DNA of 64,000 bases from Lentzea alba. Its GTDB lineage: Bacteria; Actinomycetota; Actinomycetes; Mycobacteriales; Pseudonocardiaceae. The notes beneath the pieces were generated by a model that saw nothing but the letters and a program-made list of their open reading frames with translations, ran no database searches and was not told the origin of the DNA. Position 1 is the first letter of the stretch. Each line of letters starts with the position of its first letter. This document shows positions 16,419 through 24,386 of the stretch, piece after piece. Where the stretch lies: positions 186,001-250,000 of the forward strand of contig NZ_JAAMPJ010000012.1 of assembly GCF_011067745.1 (NCBI RefSeq), read 5' to 3'. The position numbers were made by a program, and so were the translations under genes.

Positions 16419-17938
16419 CCCAGCCACACCTTGTCGAAGCGGGCCCAGTCGAGCGTGTTGGCGGGTGCGGTGGAGATCCCGCCGACGTTCGGCTTCGCGC
16501 CCACGATCCAGTCGGCGAAGCCCCACATCAGGTAGCCGCCCTCGGCGTGCAGCACCTGCTGCATCTCCCGGTACGCCGCTTCGCGCGCGCCCTGGTCCGA
16601 AGTGGACACCGCCTTCTCGTAGAGCGCGTCGAACTCCGGCCGGTTCCACTTGGTCACGTTGGTGCCCGCTCCCTTGAGCAGGCGTTGCGCGATGTGGGTC
16701 TCGATGGGCATGGCACCGGAGCGGAAACTCGACAGCGAGCCGTTCTTGAGCGTGTCGGCCCAGTAGCTGTCCTTGTTGCCCTGGACGACCTCGATGGTCA
16801 GGCCGGAACCCTTGGCCTGGTCGGCGAACACGGTGGCGGCCTCGACCATCCCGGCCGCGGCGGTGGACGTGTCGAGCTTGACCACCAGGCCCTCGGCGCC
16901 GGCCTTGCGGATCAGGAACTTCGCCTTGTCCAGGTCGCGCTGCCGCTGGGGGATGTCGCCGGCGTAGTGCTGGTAGTCCTTGCCGAACAGGTCGTTGCCC
17001 ACCTGGCCGCTGCCCGCGAGCACCGACTCCACCAGCTGCGGCCGGTCGGCGAGCAGGAACAGCGCCTCCCGCAGGTCGCGGTTGTCGAACGGCGGCCGGT
17101 CCAGCTTCATGGCGAACGCCTGCACGGCGCTGTTGGGGGAGCGGTGGATCGCCATCCGGTCGCCCGAGGCGTGGCTGCGCGCGGTGGTCGGCGTCAGGTC
17201 GTGCGCGTACTCGACCTGGCCGCCCAGCAACGCGTTGGTGCGCGCGGACTCCTCGTTGGCGATCACGAACTCCAGCTCGTCGAGCAGCGGCGCGCCCTCC
17301 CAGTAGTCGGGGTTCCGCTTGAGCAGCACGGACCTGCCCGGCTCGAACGACACGAAGCTGAACGCGCCCGATCCGACAGGCTTGGCGAAGTCCTCGGCGC
17401 CCTCGGGAACGATGTACGCGCCGAACGCCGCGAGGGCGTTGGGGAACTCGGAGAACGGCCGCTTCAGCGCGAACTCCACGGTGCGGTCGTCGACCGCGCG
17501 GCTGTTCGGCAGGTCGATCAGCGCGAGGCTCGACTTGGCGCGGAACGCGCGGTTCGGGTCGAGGATGCGCGCATAGCTGGCGAGCACGTCCTGGGCGCGG
17601 ACCGGTCTGCCGTCGTGGAACTTGGCCTGGCGCAAGGTGATCCGCCAGCGGGTGAGGTCCGCGTTCGGCTCCCACTTCTCGGCGAGGCGTGGCTGCGGCG
17701 ACACGTCGTTGCCGAGGTCCGCGAGCTTGTCGAACATCGCCTTGGACCGCGCGGCCTCGACGAACAGGTTGGCCAGGTGCGGGTCGAGGACCTCCTTGGC
17801 GCCACCGCCCGCGAAGGCGGCGCGAAGCCTGCCACCGGTGCGGGGCGCGGCGGCAGGGCCGGTCGGGGTGCCGCACCCGGCGAGGGTGACGACCGTCAGG
17901 CCGGTGAGGCCGAGGAAACCGCGGCGGTTCAGGGACAT
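16415..17938 (-). CDS. Peptide/nickel-type substrate-binding lipoprotein (system 2)
   Basis: This 507-aa SBP_bac_5 protein starts MSLNRRGFLGLTGLTVV and carries the lipobox LAGC (Cys22). The twin arginine in NRRGFLG suggests Tat export of a folded lipoprotein. Typical landmarks are RWRITLRQAKFHDGRPVRAQD and VGSGAFSFVSFEPG. AAAGGA-type SD lies 7 nt before ATG. It shares its fold with the system-1 binding protein but little obvious sequence, so the two probably differ in ligand or in metal load. It overlaps the methyltransferase gene by 10 nt. Confidence 0.88.
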   Translation of the reverse strand: MSLNRRGFLGLTGLTVVTLAGCGTPTGPAAAPRTGGRLRAAFAGGGAKEVLDPHLANLFVEAARSKAMFDKLADLGNDVSPQPRLAEKWEPNADLTRWRITLRQAKFHDGRPVRAQDVLASYARILDPNRAFRAKSSLALIDLPNSRAVDDRTVEFALKRPFSEFPNALAAFGAYIVPEGAEDFAKPVGSGAFSFVSFEPGRSVLLKRNPDYWEGAPLLDELEFVIANEESARTNALLGGQVEYAHDLTPTTARSHASGDRMAIHRSPNSAVQAFAMKLDRPPFDNRDLREALFLLADRPQLVESVLAGSGQVGNDLFGKDYQHYAGDIPQRQRDLDKAKFLIRKAGAEGLVVKLDTSTAAAGMVEAATVFADQAKGSGLTIEVVQGNKDSYWADTLKNGSLSSFRSGAMPIETHIAQRLLKGAGTNVTKWNRPEFDALYEKAVSTSDQGAREAAYREMQQVLHAEGGYLMWGFADWIVGAKPNVGGISTAPANTLDWARFDKVWLG

Positions 17939-18732
17939 GCTGGTTCCTTTCCGGGGTGCCCGCTTCGGCGGAGGCGGGCCACGAGGTGGAGACGGTCGCC
18001 GGACAGCGCTGTGCTCAGCGGGGCGTCGGCGGTCCAGGGCTGGTCGGTGCGCGGGCCGGGGGAGTCGAACAGGGCGAGGACGTCGAACCCGGCGAGGTCG
18101 AGCAGGTGGCGCAGCTCCTGGGGGAACAGCAGCCGCCAGGCCGACCGCTGCACCAGCGGTTCGGTGCCGGCCCACTCCCAGGTGCGGCGGCGGCGCAACA
18201 ACTGTTCGGCGTGGTCGATCCACAGCTCGGTGTGCGAGGTGTACTCGGTACCTCGCCACGTCACCGAGCGGGTGCGCACGCCGTCGAGGAGTTCGGTGTT
18301 GCCGAGGAAGAACGCGCCGTTGCGCATCTCGGCGACCAGGAGGCCGTCGGCGTTGAGGTGCGTGCGGCACCGGGCCAGGAAGGCGTCGAGGTCGGCGTTG
18401 GTGTGGCAGTACAGCATCGCGCTGTCCAGACACGTGATCACGTCGAAGCGGCGGCCGAGGTCGAACGACCGCATGTCGGCCAGCGCCACGTCGACCGCCG
18501 GGTGGTGTTCCCGCACGTGCGCGAGCATGGCCTCCGAGCTGTCCAGTCCGGCGACGCGATAACCGTTGCGGGACAACCACCCCGCGTCGCGCCCGGTCCC
18601 GCAGCCGATGTCGAGCAGGTCCCGCCCGCCGTCGAACCTCGTGACGATGTCGTGCACGAACCGGGCCGCACTGTGTTCGGGATCGGGGAACTGGTGCTCG
18701 TACAGCTCGGGGTTGTCGGTGAGCAGGTTCAT
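17929..18732 (-). CDS. Class I SAM-dependent methyltransferase
   Basis: This 267-aa protein has the Rossmann motif I DLLDIGCGTGRDAGWLS (residues 38-54), the acidic end of beta-2 VAGLDSSEAML, and motif II VALADMRSFDLG. The C-terminal half is the substrate lid typical of small-molecule methyltransferases. The ATG overlaps the MFS stop (ATGA). Since it lies between an exporter and an importer, modification of the exported chelator is the likely role, but N-, O- or C-methylation cannot be told apart. Confidence 0.85.
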   Translation of the reverse strand: MNLLTDNPELYEHQFPDPEHSAARFVHDIVTRFDGGRDLLDIGCGTGRDAGWLSRNGYRVAGLDSSEAMLAHVREHHPAVDVALADMRSFDLGRRFDVITCLDSAMLYCHTNADLDAFLARCRTHLNADGLLVAEMRNGAFFLGNTELLDGVRTRSVTWRGTEYTSHTELWIDHAEQLLRRRRTWEWAGTEPLVQRSAWRLLFPQELRHLLDLAGFDVLALFDSPGPRTDQPWTADAPLSTALSGDRLHLVARLRRSGHPGKEPACP

Positions 18733-19901
18733 CGAACGACCTCCGGCTGTGGTGGCGTGAGCGCGCCGCGGCGGTGCAGCCAGAAGACGCCCGCGGCGCA
18801 GGCGAGGCCGACCACGACGCACAGCAGTGACGCGAACCGGTCACCGAACCCGATCACCCACCCGATCGCGGCGTTGCCGAGGGCGGCGGCCAGCCCGGAT
18901 CCCAGGTAGAACACGCCGAAGTGGGTGCCGGCCAGACTGTCCGGGCCGAACGAGGGGATCAGGTCGTAGACCAGGGGATGCGCGATCATCACGCCGGCCG
19001 CGAGCGCGAGCGTGGCGACGAGCACCGGCACGAGTCCGGACCACAGCGCCGGCGCGACGAATCCCGCACCCATGACGGCGAGCCCCGCCGCGATCACCGG
19101 TCCGCGTTCCCGGTTCTTCAGCAAGCGCGTGATGCGGACCTGGAACAGCAGCGTGGCGACCGTGGAGACGATGAACAGCGCGGCGACCACGCTCGCGTTC
19201 CCGGTGGCTTCCTGTGCCTGGATCGGCAGCAGCAGGTAAAGCTGGTTCTGCAGCACGAAAATCCCGCTGAGCACACACGTGAACGCCACGAACCGCCGGT
19301 TCGCCAGACACTCGCGCCAGTCGCCGAGGATCGTCCCGCCCCGGCGCGCGGCCGGTCGCTTCGGCAGCACCACGGCCTGGGCGACGGTCAGCACCGCGAA
19401 GATCCCGGCGGCGACCACCGCGGAGACCCGGAAGTCCCACAGCAGCAACACGCTGCCGAGCACCGGCCCGCACAGCGCACCCGCCTGGGCGTAGACGTTG
19501 AACCGGGCGAACGCCTCGGCGCGCGCTTCTCCCGCCTCCAACGCGATGTACGCCCGCACCGCCGGGTTGAACAGCGCCCCCGCCAGCCCGCTGAGCACCG
19601 ACGCGGCCAGCACCACGGCGAACGACTCACCGATCGCGAACAGCCCGAACCCCACCGCGCGCAGCGCGCAGCCGGCGAGGATGGCGGTCCGCGGTCCGAG
19701 CCGGTCCGACACGGTGCCGCCCACCAGGAACAGGCCCTGCTGACTCAGCGTCCGCACCCCGAGCACCACGCCGATCACCGCGGCGGACATCCCGAGGCCG
19801 CCCAAATGCGCGGCGAGGTAAGGAATAAGCAGATAAAACCCGGTGTTGACAGCGAACTGGTTCACCAGCAACAACCGCACCGGCAACGCGAACCGCTTCA
19901 T
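18729..19901 (-). CDS. MFS transporter, probable metallophore exporter
   Basis: This 390-aa protein has the 12-helix MFS pattern. The loop 2-3 signature region reads GGTVSDRLGPRTAILAG, and a mirrored copy lies in the second half. Exporters of this size accompany opine and carboxylate metallophores (for example CntE, SbnD). It is the first gene of the 19.9 to 12.7 kb run. I see no Zur-like box in the 265 bp before it, so it may depend on read-through from the biosynthetic operon past the hairpin at 20.05 kb, or on its own promoter. It could instead export an unrelated drug. Confidence 0.82.
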   Translation of the reverse strand: MKRFALPVRLLLVNQFAVNTGFYLLIPYLAAHLGGLGMSAAVIGVVLGVRTLSQQGLFLVGGTVSDRLGPRTAILAGCALRAVGFGLFAIGESFAVVLAASVLSGLAGALFNPAVRAYIALEAGEARAEAFARFNVYAQAGALCGPVLGSVLLLWDFRVSAVVAAGIFAVLTVAQAVVLPKRPAARRGGTILGDWRECLANRRFVAFTCVLSGIFVLQNQLYLLLPIQAQEATGNASVVAALFIVSTVATLLFQVRITRLLKNRERGPVIAAGLAVMGAGFVAPALWSGLVPVLVATLALAAGVMIAHPLVYDLIPSFGPDSLAGTHFGVFYLGSGLAAALGNAAIGWVIGFGDRFASLLCVVVGLACAAGVFWLHRRGALTPPQPEVVR

Positions 19902-20045
19902 CGCCGCCCCACATCCAGACCTGGCGTCTCACACGGTCGCCGGTAGTTGTGCGGCACAAGGACTTGCATGGAAGACGACGTCATTCGAGTGAAGCGGCAC
20001 CACGGCGAGCGCGCTCCGTAATCCCCGCCTGCCTGCCAATGTGCA

Positions 20046-20090
20046 CGCGGGGACCTTTCGTTCGCTCCAGTAGTACGAAAGGGCCCCGCG
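20046..20090. terminator. Large hairpin between biosynthetic and transport operons
   Basis: CGCGGGGACCTTTCGT pairs with ACGAAAGGGCCCCGCG with one mismatch over 16 bp, around a 13-nt loop. It lies 77 nt after the enolase-type gene stop and 145 nt before the MFS start. It could be a terminator, an attenuator between the two halves of the locus, or a member of a dispersed palindrome family. I see nothing else in the 19902-20166 gap. Confidence 0.6.
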
Positions 20091-20166
20091 TGCCGAAAAG
20101 TGGGGCTGGTGGGGGCCTTGTGGGTGAATGGGTGGCGGTGCGGTGGCAACTGCGGGGACGGGTGGG

Positions 20167-21195
20167 TCATCGGCGGGTCACCCCCAGGCCCGGGGTGCTG
20201 GAGAGGTGCAGGGTGCCGGTTTCGCCGCCGATGCCTGACCAGGGGTCGTGGGACAGCAGCAGGTGGCCGTCCAGGTCGGCCCACCTGGCGTGGCCGGCGA
20301 GGTGGACGGCGGGCGCGATGCCGAGTGAGCTGGCGACCAGGCAGCCGAGCATCACGTCCAAGCGGGCGTCACGGGCGGCTGAGACGATGTCCAGCGCGGG
20401 TCGCAGGCCGCCGCACTTGGCGAGCTTGATGTTGACGGCGTCCACCGCGCCCGCCAGCTTCCGCACGTCGGCGACCGTGGCGGCGTCCTCGTCGGCGATC
20501 AGCGGTGCCGGGCAACGTTCGCGGATCCACGCCAGCGCGTCCGGGTCACCGGGCGGGATCGGTTGCTCCACCGCGTCGAGCACGACACCGGCGGAGGTGA
20601 GTCGTTCCACCACCTTCACCGTCTCGTCCGGGCTCCAGCCACCGTTGGGGTCGAGCACCAGCCGGGCGTCCGGCGCGGCGGCGCGGACCGCGGTCACGGT
20701 GGCCACGTCCCGTTCCGGATCGGCGCCCGCCTTGACCTTGAGCACGGAGAACCCGCGTCCGGTCAGCGCGGCGGCCTGCGCAGCGGCGTCGTCCGGCGTG
20801 GTGATGCCGATGGTGTACGCGGTCGGGGTGTCGTGCCAGACCGGAACCCCGGCGAGAACGTGCACCGGCACGTCACGGCGCAGCCCGAGCAGGTCGTGCA
20901 ACGCCGCGTCGACCGCCGCCCGCACACCGGCCGGCAGCGCCGAGTCCGCGTGCAGGAGGTCGAGAGCGACCGACGGGGACTCCGCGCCGGCGAGCACCGG
21001 CCGCAGACCGTCCAAAAAGGACGTGATCGCAGCGACGTCGAGCTGGTAGTAGGTGCTGGTCACCACTTCGCCGTGGCCCTGCTGACCGTCGTGCTCCACG
21101 ACGACCCGCACGGCGTCGCGGCGTGACATCACGGAACGGGAGATGCGCAGAGGCGTGCCCAGTTCGAGGCCGTAGACCTCCCAACGAAGCTTCAT
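20167..21195 (-). CDS. Enolase-superfamily dipeptide epimerase-like enzyme
   Basis: This 342-aa protein is of the Ala-D/L-Glu epimerase (AEE)/muconate-cycloisomerase type. The catalytic KxK is LKVKAG (K153, K155). Metal ligands are D182 (LDPNGGW), E210 (EQPIP) and D235 (IADEDA), and the second base lies in NIKLAKCGG (257-260). The ending GCLVASSLGIAPAVHLAG and DLDGHLLL is AEE-like. These enzymes invert a stereocentre in a dipeptide or N-acyl amino acid, or perform related proton transfers. An ATP-grasp ligase in the same operon could supply such a dipeptide. It overlaps the PLP gene (ATGA). Confidence 0.85.
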   Translation of the reverse strand: MKLRWEVYGLELGTPLRISRSVMSRRDAVRVVVEHDGQQGHGEVVTSTYYQLDVAAITSFLDGLRPVLAGAESPSVALDLLHADSALPAGVRAAVDAALHDLLGLRRDVPVHVLAGVPVWHDTPTAYTIGITTPDDAAAQAAALTGRGFSVLKVKAGADPERDVATVTAVRAAAPDARLVLDPNGGWSPDETVKVVERLTSAGVVLDAVEQPIPPGDPDALAWIRERCPAPLIADEDAATVADVRKLAGAVDAVNIKLAKCGGLRPALDIVSAARDARLDVMLGCLVASSLGIAPAVHLAGHARWADLDGHLLLSHDPWSGIGGETGTLHLSSTPGLGVTRR

Positions 21196-22250
21196 GTGAG
21201 CACCACCGCCTTGGGCGCGACGACCGAACGGCAGCGCGTCCAGCCCGTCGCCTCGACCCGGTGGGCGTCACCGATCTCCACCGGCCGGTCGGAGGCGGCC
21301 CCGATCAGGCCGCGGGTGTGGCAGAAGTCGTCGTCGAAGATCGTGCCGAGGTAGCGGTGCGGACCGTCCGGGAAGATCGTCGCCACCACCGCACCGGGCT
21401 CGACCCTGGCCGCCCACGCGGCGACCAGCGCGACGGCGCCGCTGCTCCAGCCGCCGGTGACGAAGGCGTCCCTGGCGAGCCGGCGGCAGGCGTCCACCAC
21501 CTCGACCGGACCCAGCCAGTGCACCTCGTCGAACTCGGCGTAGGCCACGTTGCGCGGGTGGATGCTGCTGCCGAGTCCGCGCATCACCCTGGCCCGCGCG
21601 GGTTGTCCGAAGATCGTGGAGCCGACGGTGTCCACGCCGATCAGCCGCACGCCCGGCCAGTACCGGCGCAGCTCCCGCACGACTCCGGCGCTGTGCCCGC
21701 CGGTGCCCACGCTGCACACCAGGACGTCGACCGGGTCCAGCTGCTCGACGAGCTCCCTGGCCAGTCCCGCGTAGCCGCGCGGGTTGTCCGGGTTGTTGTA
21801 CTGGTCGGGCCAGTAGGCGTCCGGGAACTCGCGCAGCACCGCCTGGAGCCGGTCCAGCCGCGCCTGCTGCCAGCCGCCCACGGGATGCGGCCGATCCACC
21901 ACCTCGAGCCGGGCCCCGTGCGCGCGCAGCAGGGCGCGCATCGACGGCTCCAGTTCGTTGTCCACCACCAGGACCACCGGGTGTCCGAACACCTGGCAGG
22001 CGAACGCGAGACCGAGCCCCAGCGTGCCGCTGGTGGACTCCACGACCACGGCGCCGGGACGCAGCTCGCCGCGTTCGCGAGCGGCGCGGAGCATCGACAC
22101 GGCCGGCCGGGCTTTCATGCCGCCGGCGCTCAGGCACTCCAGCTTGGCCCAGAACCCGCCGTGCCGGTGGGGCAGCGGCGTGGTGATGCGGGTGACCGGG
22201 CTCTGGCCGAGCAGATCGAGCAGGTGCCGGTTCTGGCGCGGGATCATCAC
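21192..22250 (-). CDS. SbnA-like PLP enzyme (cysteine-synthase family)
   Basis: This 352-aa fold-type II PLP enzyme has its Schiff-base lysine in GGMKARPA (K46), the substrate-carboxylate loop ESTSGTLG (71-78), DQYNNPDNPRGY (149-160) and the PLP-phosphate loop GTGGHS (182-187). The spacing resembles SbnA, which joins O-phosphoserine and glutamate to make the precursor of 2,3-diaminopropionate in staphyloferrin B, more than housekeeping cysteine synthase. No SbnB-type dehydrogenase is present in the window, so the SbnA-type adduct may itself be the building block (inference). The start is GTG 22250 (GTGA overlap) or ATG 22247. Confidence 0.8.
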   Translation of the reverse strand: MMIPRQNRHLLDLLGQSPVTRITTPLPHRHGGFWAKLECLSAGGMKARPAVSMLRAARERGELRPGAVVVESTSGTLGLGLAFACQVFGHPVVLVVDNELEPSMRALLRAHGARLEVVDRPHPVGGWQQARLDRLQAVLREFPDAYWPDQYNNPDNPRGYAGLARELVEQLDPVDVLVCSVGTGGHSAGVVRELRRYWPGVRLIGVDTVGSTIFGQPARARVMRGLGSSIHPRNVAYAEFDEVHWLGPVEVVDACRRLARDAFVTGGWSSGAVALVAAWAARVEPGAVVATIFPDGPHRYLGTIFDDDFCHTRGLIGAASDRPVEIGDAHRVEATGWTRCRSVVAPKAVVLT

Positions 22251-23035
22251 GACGGACGCTCCGTGTAGTGGTGGATCGTCGTGGGACCGCCGTCGAGCCA
22301 GAAGAACGGATACGGCTCAGCGGACACGGCCCGCACACCGCTGCCGATGAACCAGGGCAGGATCGCGGCGGCCGTCTGGGCGAACAGGACCATCGGCGTG
22401 CCCGCCGCGACAGCGCGCCGCAGCAACGGCTCGAACGTGCCGTTGCCGACCGTCATGCCCGAGGCCAGCACGAGGTCGCAGCCGTCCAGCTCCGCGTCGG
22501 TGGCGATCGGCTCGTCCCACTCGGTCCGGCCGCCCTTGAGGTCGCACGCCACGTAGGTCGCGCCGCGCTCGCGCAGGTGGTGCAGCAGCGAGTTGACCAC
22601 ACCGACCACCAGCACCCGGTCGCCCGGCGCGGGGTCCAGCAGGTCCACCACAGCCTCCGCGCGGGACATGGACTTGGTCAGGGAACTGCCGGGACCGACG
22701 GTGATGGACTTGGTGGCGGACAGGTGATGCGGCCGGGCGTGCGCGAGATAGGCGTCGAGCGCGGCGGTGCGGATGGCCGGGTTCGGGTGGTCGAGGAGTT
22801 CGAGCACCGTTGAACCGACACAGCCGTGCACCTCGTTGTCGGCGACGTCCTCCACCGCGCAGGAGCCGACCGCGTCCTCCACGCGGAGGCTGACGACGGT
22901 GTTGCGGTAGGACTGTCCGCGCGTGGCGTGCCGGGCGCCCTGTCTGGTGGTGAACCCGACGCTCACGGAGCACAGCGCCGGATCGGGACCCAGCCCGCCA
23001 CCACGCACGAGTTCGACGAGGTCGGTGAGCGTCAC
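22247..23035 (-). CDS. DUF364/DUF4213 putative heavy-metal chelation protein
   Basis: This 262-aa protein has a DUF4213-like first part (residues 1-105, SVGFTTRQGARHATRGQSY). A Rossmann-like DUF364 domain follows, with GDRVLVVGVVNSLLHHLRERG, an ATDAELDGCDLVLASGMTVGNGT loop and an LFAQTAAAILPWFIGSG segment. The Pfam name of these domains is 'putative heavy-metal chelation'; their chemistry is not established. Its place between an SbnA-like enzyme and an ATP-grasp ligase in a probably zinc-regulated operon fits a metal-related role. The GTG start overlaps the ATP-grasp stop. Confidence 0.85.
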   Translation of the reverse strand: MTLTDLVELVRGGGLGPDPALCSVSVGFTTRQGARHATRGQSYRNTVVSLRVEDAVGSCAVEDVADNEVHGCVGSTVLELLDHPNPAIRTAALDAYLAHARPHHLSATKSITVGPGSSLTKSMSRAEAVVDLLDPAPGDRVLVVGVVNSLLHHLRERGATYVACDLKGGRTEWDEPIATDAELDGCDLVLASGMTVGNGTFEPLLRRAVAAGTPMVLFAQTAAAILPWFIGSGVRAVSAEPYPFFWLDGGPTTIHHYTERPS

Positions 23036-24273
23036 GCGGGCTCCTCGGCGTAGTCGACGGACAGACCGCCCACGAGCTGCTCAGCCCGCGCCCGCGCGCC
23101 GAGACCGTCCGGGTCGGTCACGACGACGTGGCCGAGGTAGCTGTTGTTGCTGGTCGGGTCGCCCGCGCGGTGGCCGGGCGGCTTGAGCACCCACTCCACG
23201 ACGTCCGGGGCCGGTTCGGCGCCGTTGATGGCGGCCACCAGCCCGGAGCGCGGCGGCAGGAGGAACGAGATCGCGGCGCTGCGCACCCCGGTGTCCGCCG
23301 GGCGCGGCTCAGGTCGTTCGCCCACAGCCAGTTGCGCGTACACGGCGGGAAGGTCGATGCCGGTCACCCGCCGGACCAGCTCCGTGATCTGGTTGCCGGC
23401 GGGACGCGGGTTGACCTCGACGAGTTTCGGGCCTTCCGGCGTCAGCTTGACCTCGGTGTGCGCGACGCAGCGGTCCAGGCCCAGCGCCTCGATCGCGGCG
23501 ACGGCGACCGCCGCGGCCTCGGCGGTGGGCAGGTCGGCGGGGAACATGTGCCCGCTCTCCACGAACCACGGATCACCCGCGACGCTCTTGTCGGTGACGC
23601 CGACGACGTGCGTGGTGCCGTCCGCGGTGACGGTCTCCACGCTCACCTCGGGCCCGGTCAGGAGCTCCTCCACCAGCACGGTCCGCACCCTGGGCTGGTT
23701 GCGGGCGTTGACGGGGAACGCCTCCATCGCGGCGAACGCCTCGCGCAGCCCCGCCTCGTCGGTCACCTTGCGCACGTACATGCCGGCGCACAGGTCGACC
23801 GGCTTGACCACCAGCGGGTACCCCAGCTCCGCAGCGGCCTTGGCGAGTGCCGGCCAGTCCTCGGCGAGGGCGAACCGGGGACCGGGCACCCCCGCCTCGC
23901 GCAGGGTGGTGCGGGTGAGGTCCTTGCGGCAGGCCCGTTCGACCGCAAGGGGATCGGAACCGGGCAGGCCCAGGTGCGCGGCGACCCGCGCGGCGGTGGG
24001 GAGGTAGTAGTCGCACGAGGAGATCACGCCGTCGAAGCGCAGCACCGCGTGCAGGCGTTCGACGTGGTCGAGCAGGGCGGGCACGTCGTTGGTCTCCGCG
24101 GTCAGCACGTTGTCCGCGGCCAGCAACGGATGCGGGTGCGCGGGGGCGGCGCGCAGGTAGTGGTGCAGATCGCGGGTCATGAAGGTGAAGCGGTGCCCTG
24201 ACTCGTTGATCGCCCTGGGCAGCAGCGAGCTCATCGCGCCGACCCAGCTCTCGATCATCAACAGGTGAGCCAC
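23032..24273 (-). CDS. ATP-grasp amino-acid ligase
   Basis: This 413-aa protein of the BacD/carbamoyl-phosphate-synthase-like ATP-grasp type first has a Rossmann-type N-domain (HLLMIESWVGAMSSLLP). The ATP-grasp core follows: GYPLVVKPVDLCAGMYV, the VLVEELLTGPEVSVETV strand pair and the metal-binding EVNPRPAGNQI. Such enzymes activate a carboxylate as acyl phosphate and join it to an amine, often forming dipeptides. The GTG at 24273 follows GAGGAGGACAT, a very strong SD. It is the first gene of the four-gene biosynthetic run, 46 nt after a Zur-like box. Confidence 0.87.
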   Translation of the reverse strand: MAHLLMIESWVGAMSSLLPRAINESGHRFTFMTRDLHHYLRAAPAHPHPLLAADNVLTAETNDVPALLDHVERLHAVLRFDGVISSCDYYLPTAARVAAHLGLPGSDPLAVERACRKDLTRTTLREAGVPGPRFALAEDWPALAKAAAELGYPLVVKPVDLCAGMYVRKVTDEAGLREAFAAMEAFPVNARNQPRVRTVLVEELLTGPEVSVETVTADGTTHVVGVTDKSVAGDPWFVESGHMFPADLPTAEAAAVAVAAIEALGLDRCVAHTEVKLTPEGPKLVEVNPRPAGNQITELVRRVTGIDLPAVYAQLAVGERPEPRPADTGVRSAAISFLLPPRSGLVAAINGAEPAPDVVEWVLKPPGHRAGDPTSNNSYLGHVVVTDPDGLGARARAEQLVGGLSVDYAEEPA

Positions 24274-24319
24274 ATGTCCTCCTCGTCGGCCGCGACCCCC
24301 GCGGCGAGATTGAGGAACA

Positions 24320-24334
24320 TGGTAATCATTGTCG
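24320..24334. promoter_or_regulatory. Zur-like operator upstream of the biosynthetic operon
   Basis: TGGTAATCATTGTCG matches TGAAAATCATTTTCA at 11 of 15 positions and shares the AATCATT core with the box at 9396-9410. It lies 46 nt before the ATP-grasp start on the minus strand. The rest of the 113-bp gap to the GTPase gene shows no other feature. Confidence 0.6.
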
Positions 24335-24386
24335 TTGTCGGGTTTGCACCGCCTCTCGGGGACGTGCGATTGCGCCGGTCGAGTGA

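Noticed and set aside
19902-20166. A possible third Zur-like site before the MFS gene
   Set aside because: The best match (TGACGTCGTCTTCCA) agrees with the consensus at only about 6 of 15 positions and lacks the AATCATT core.
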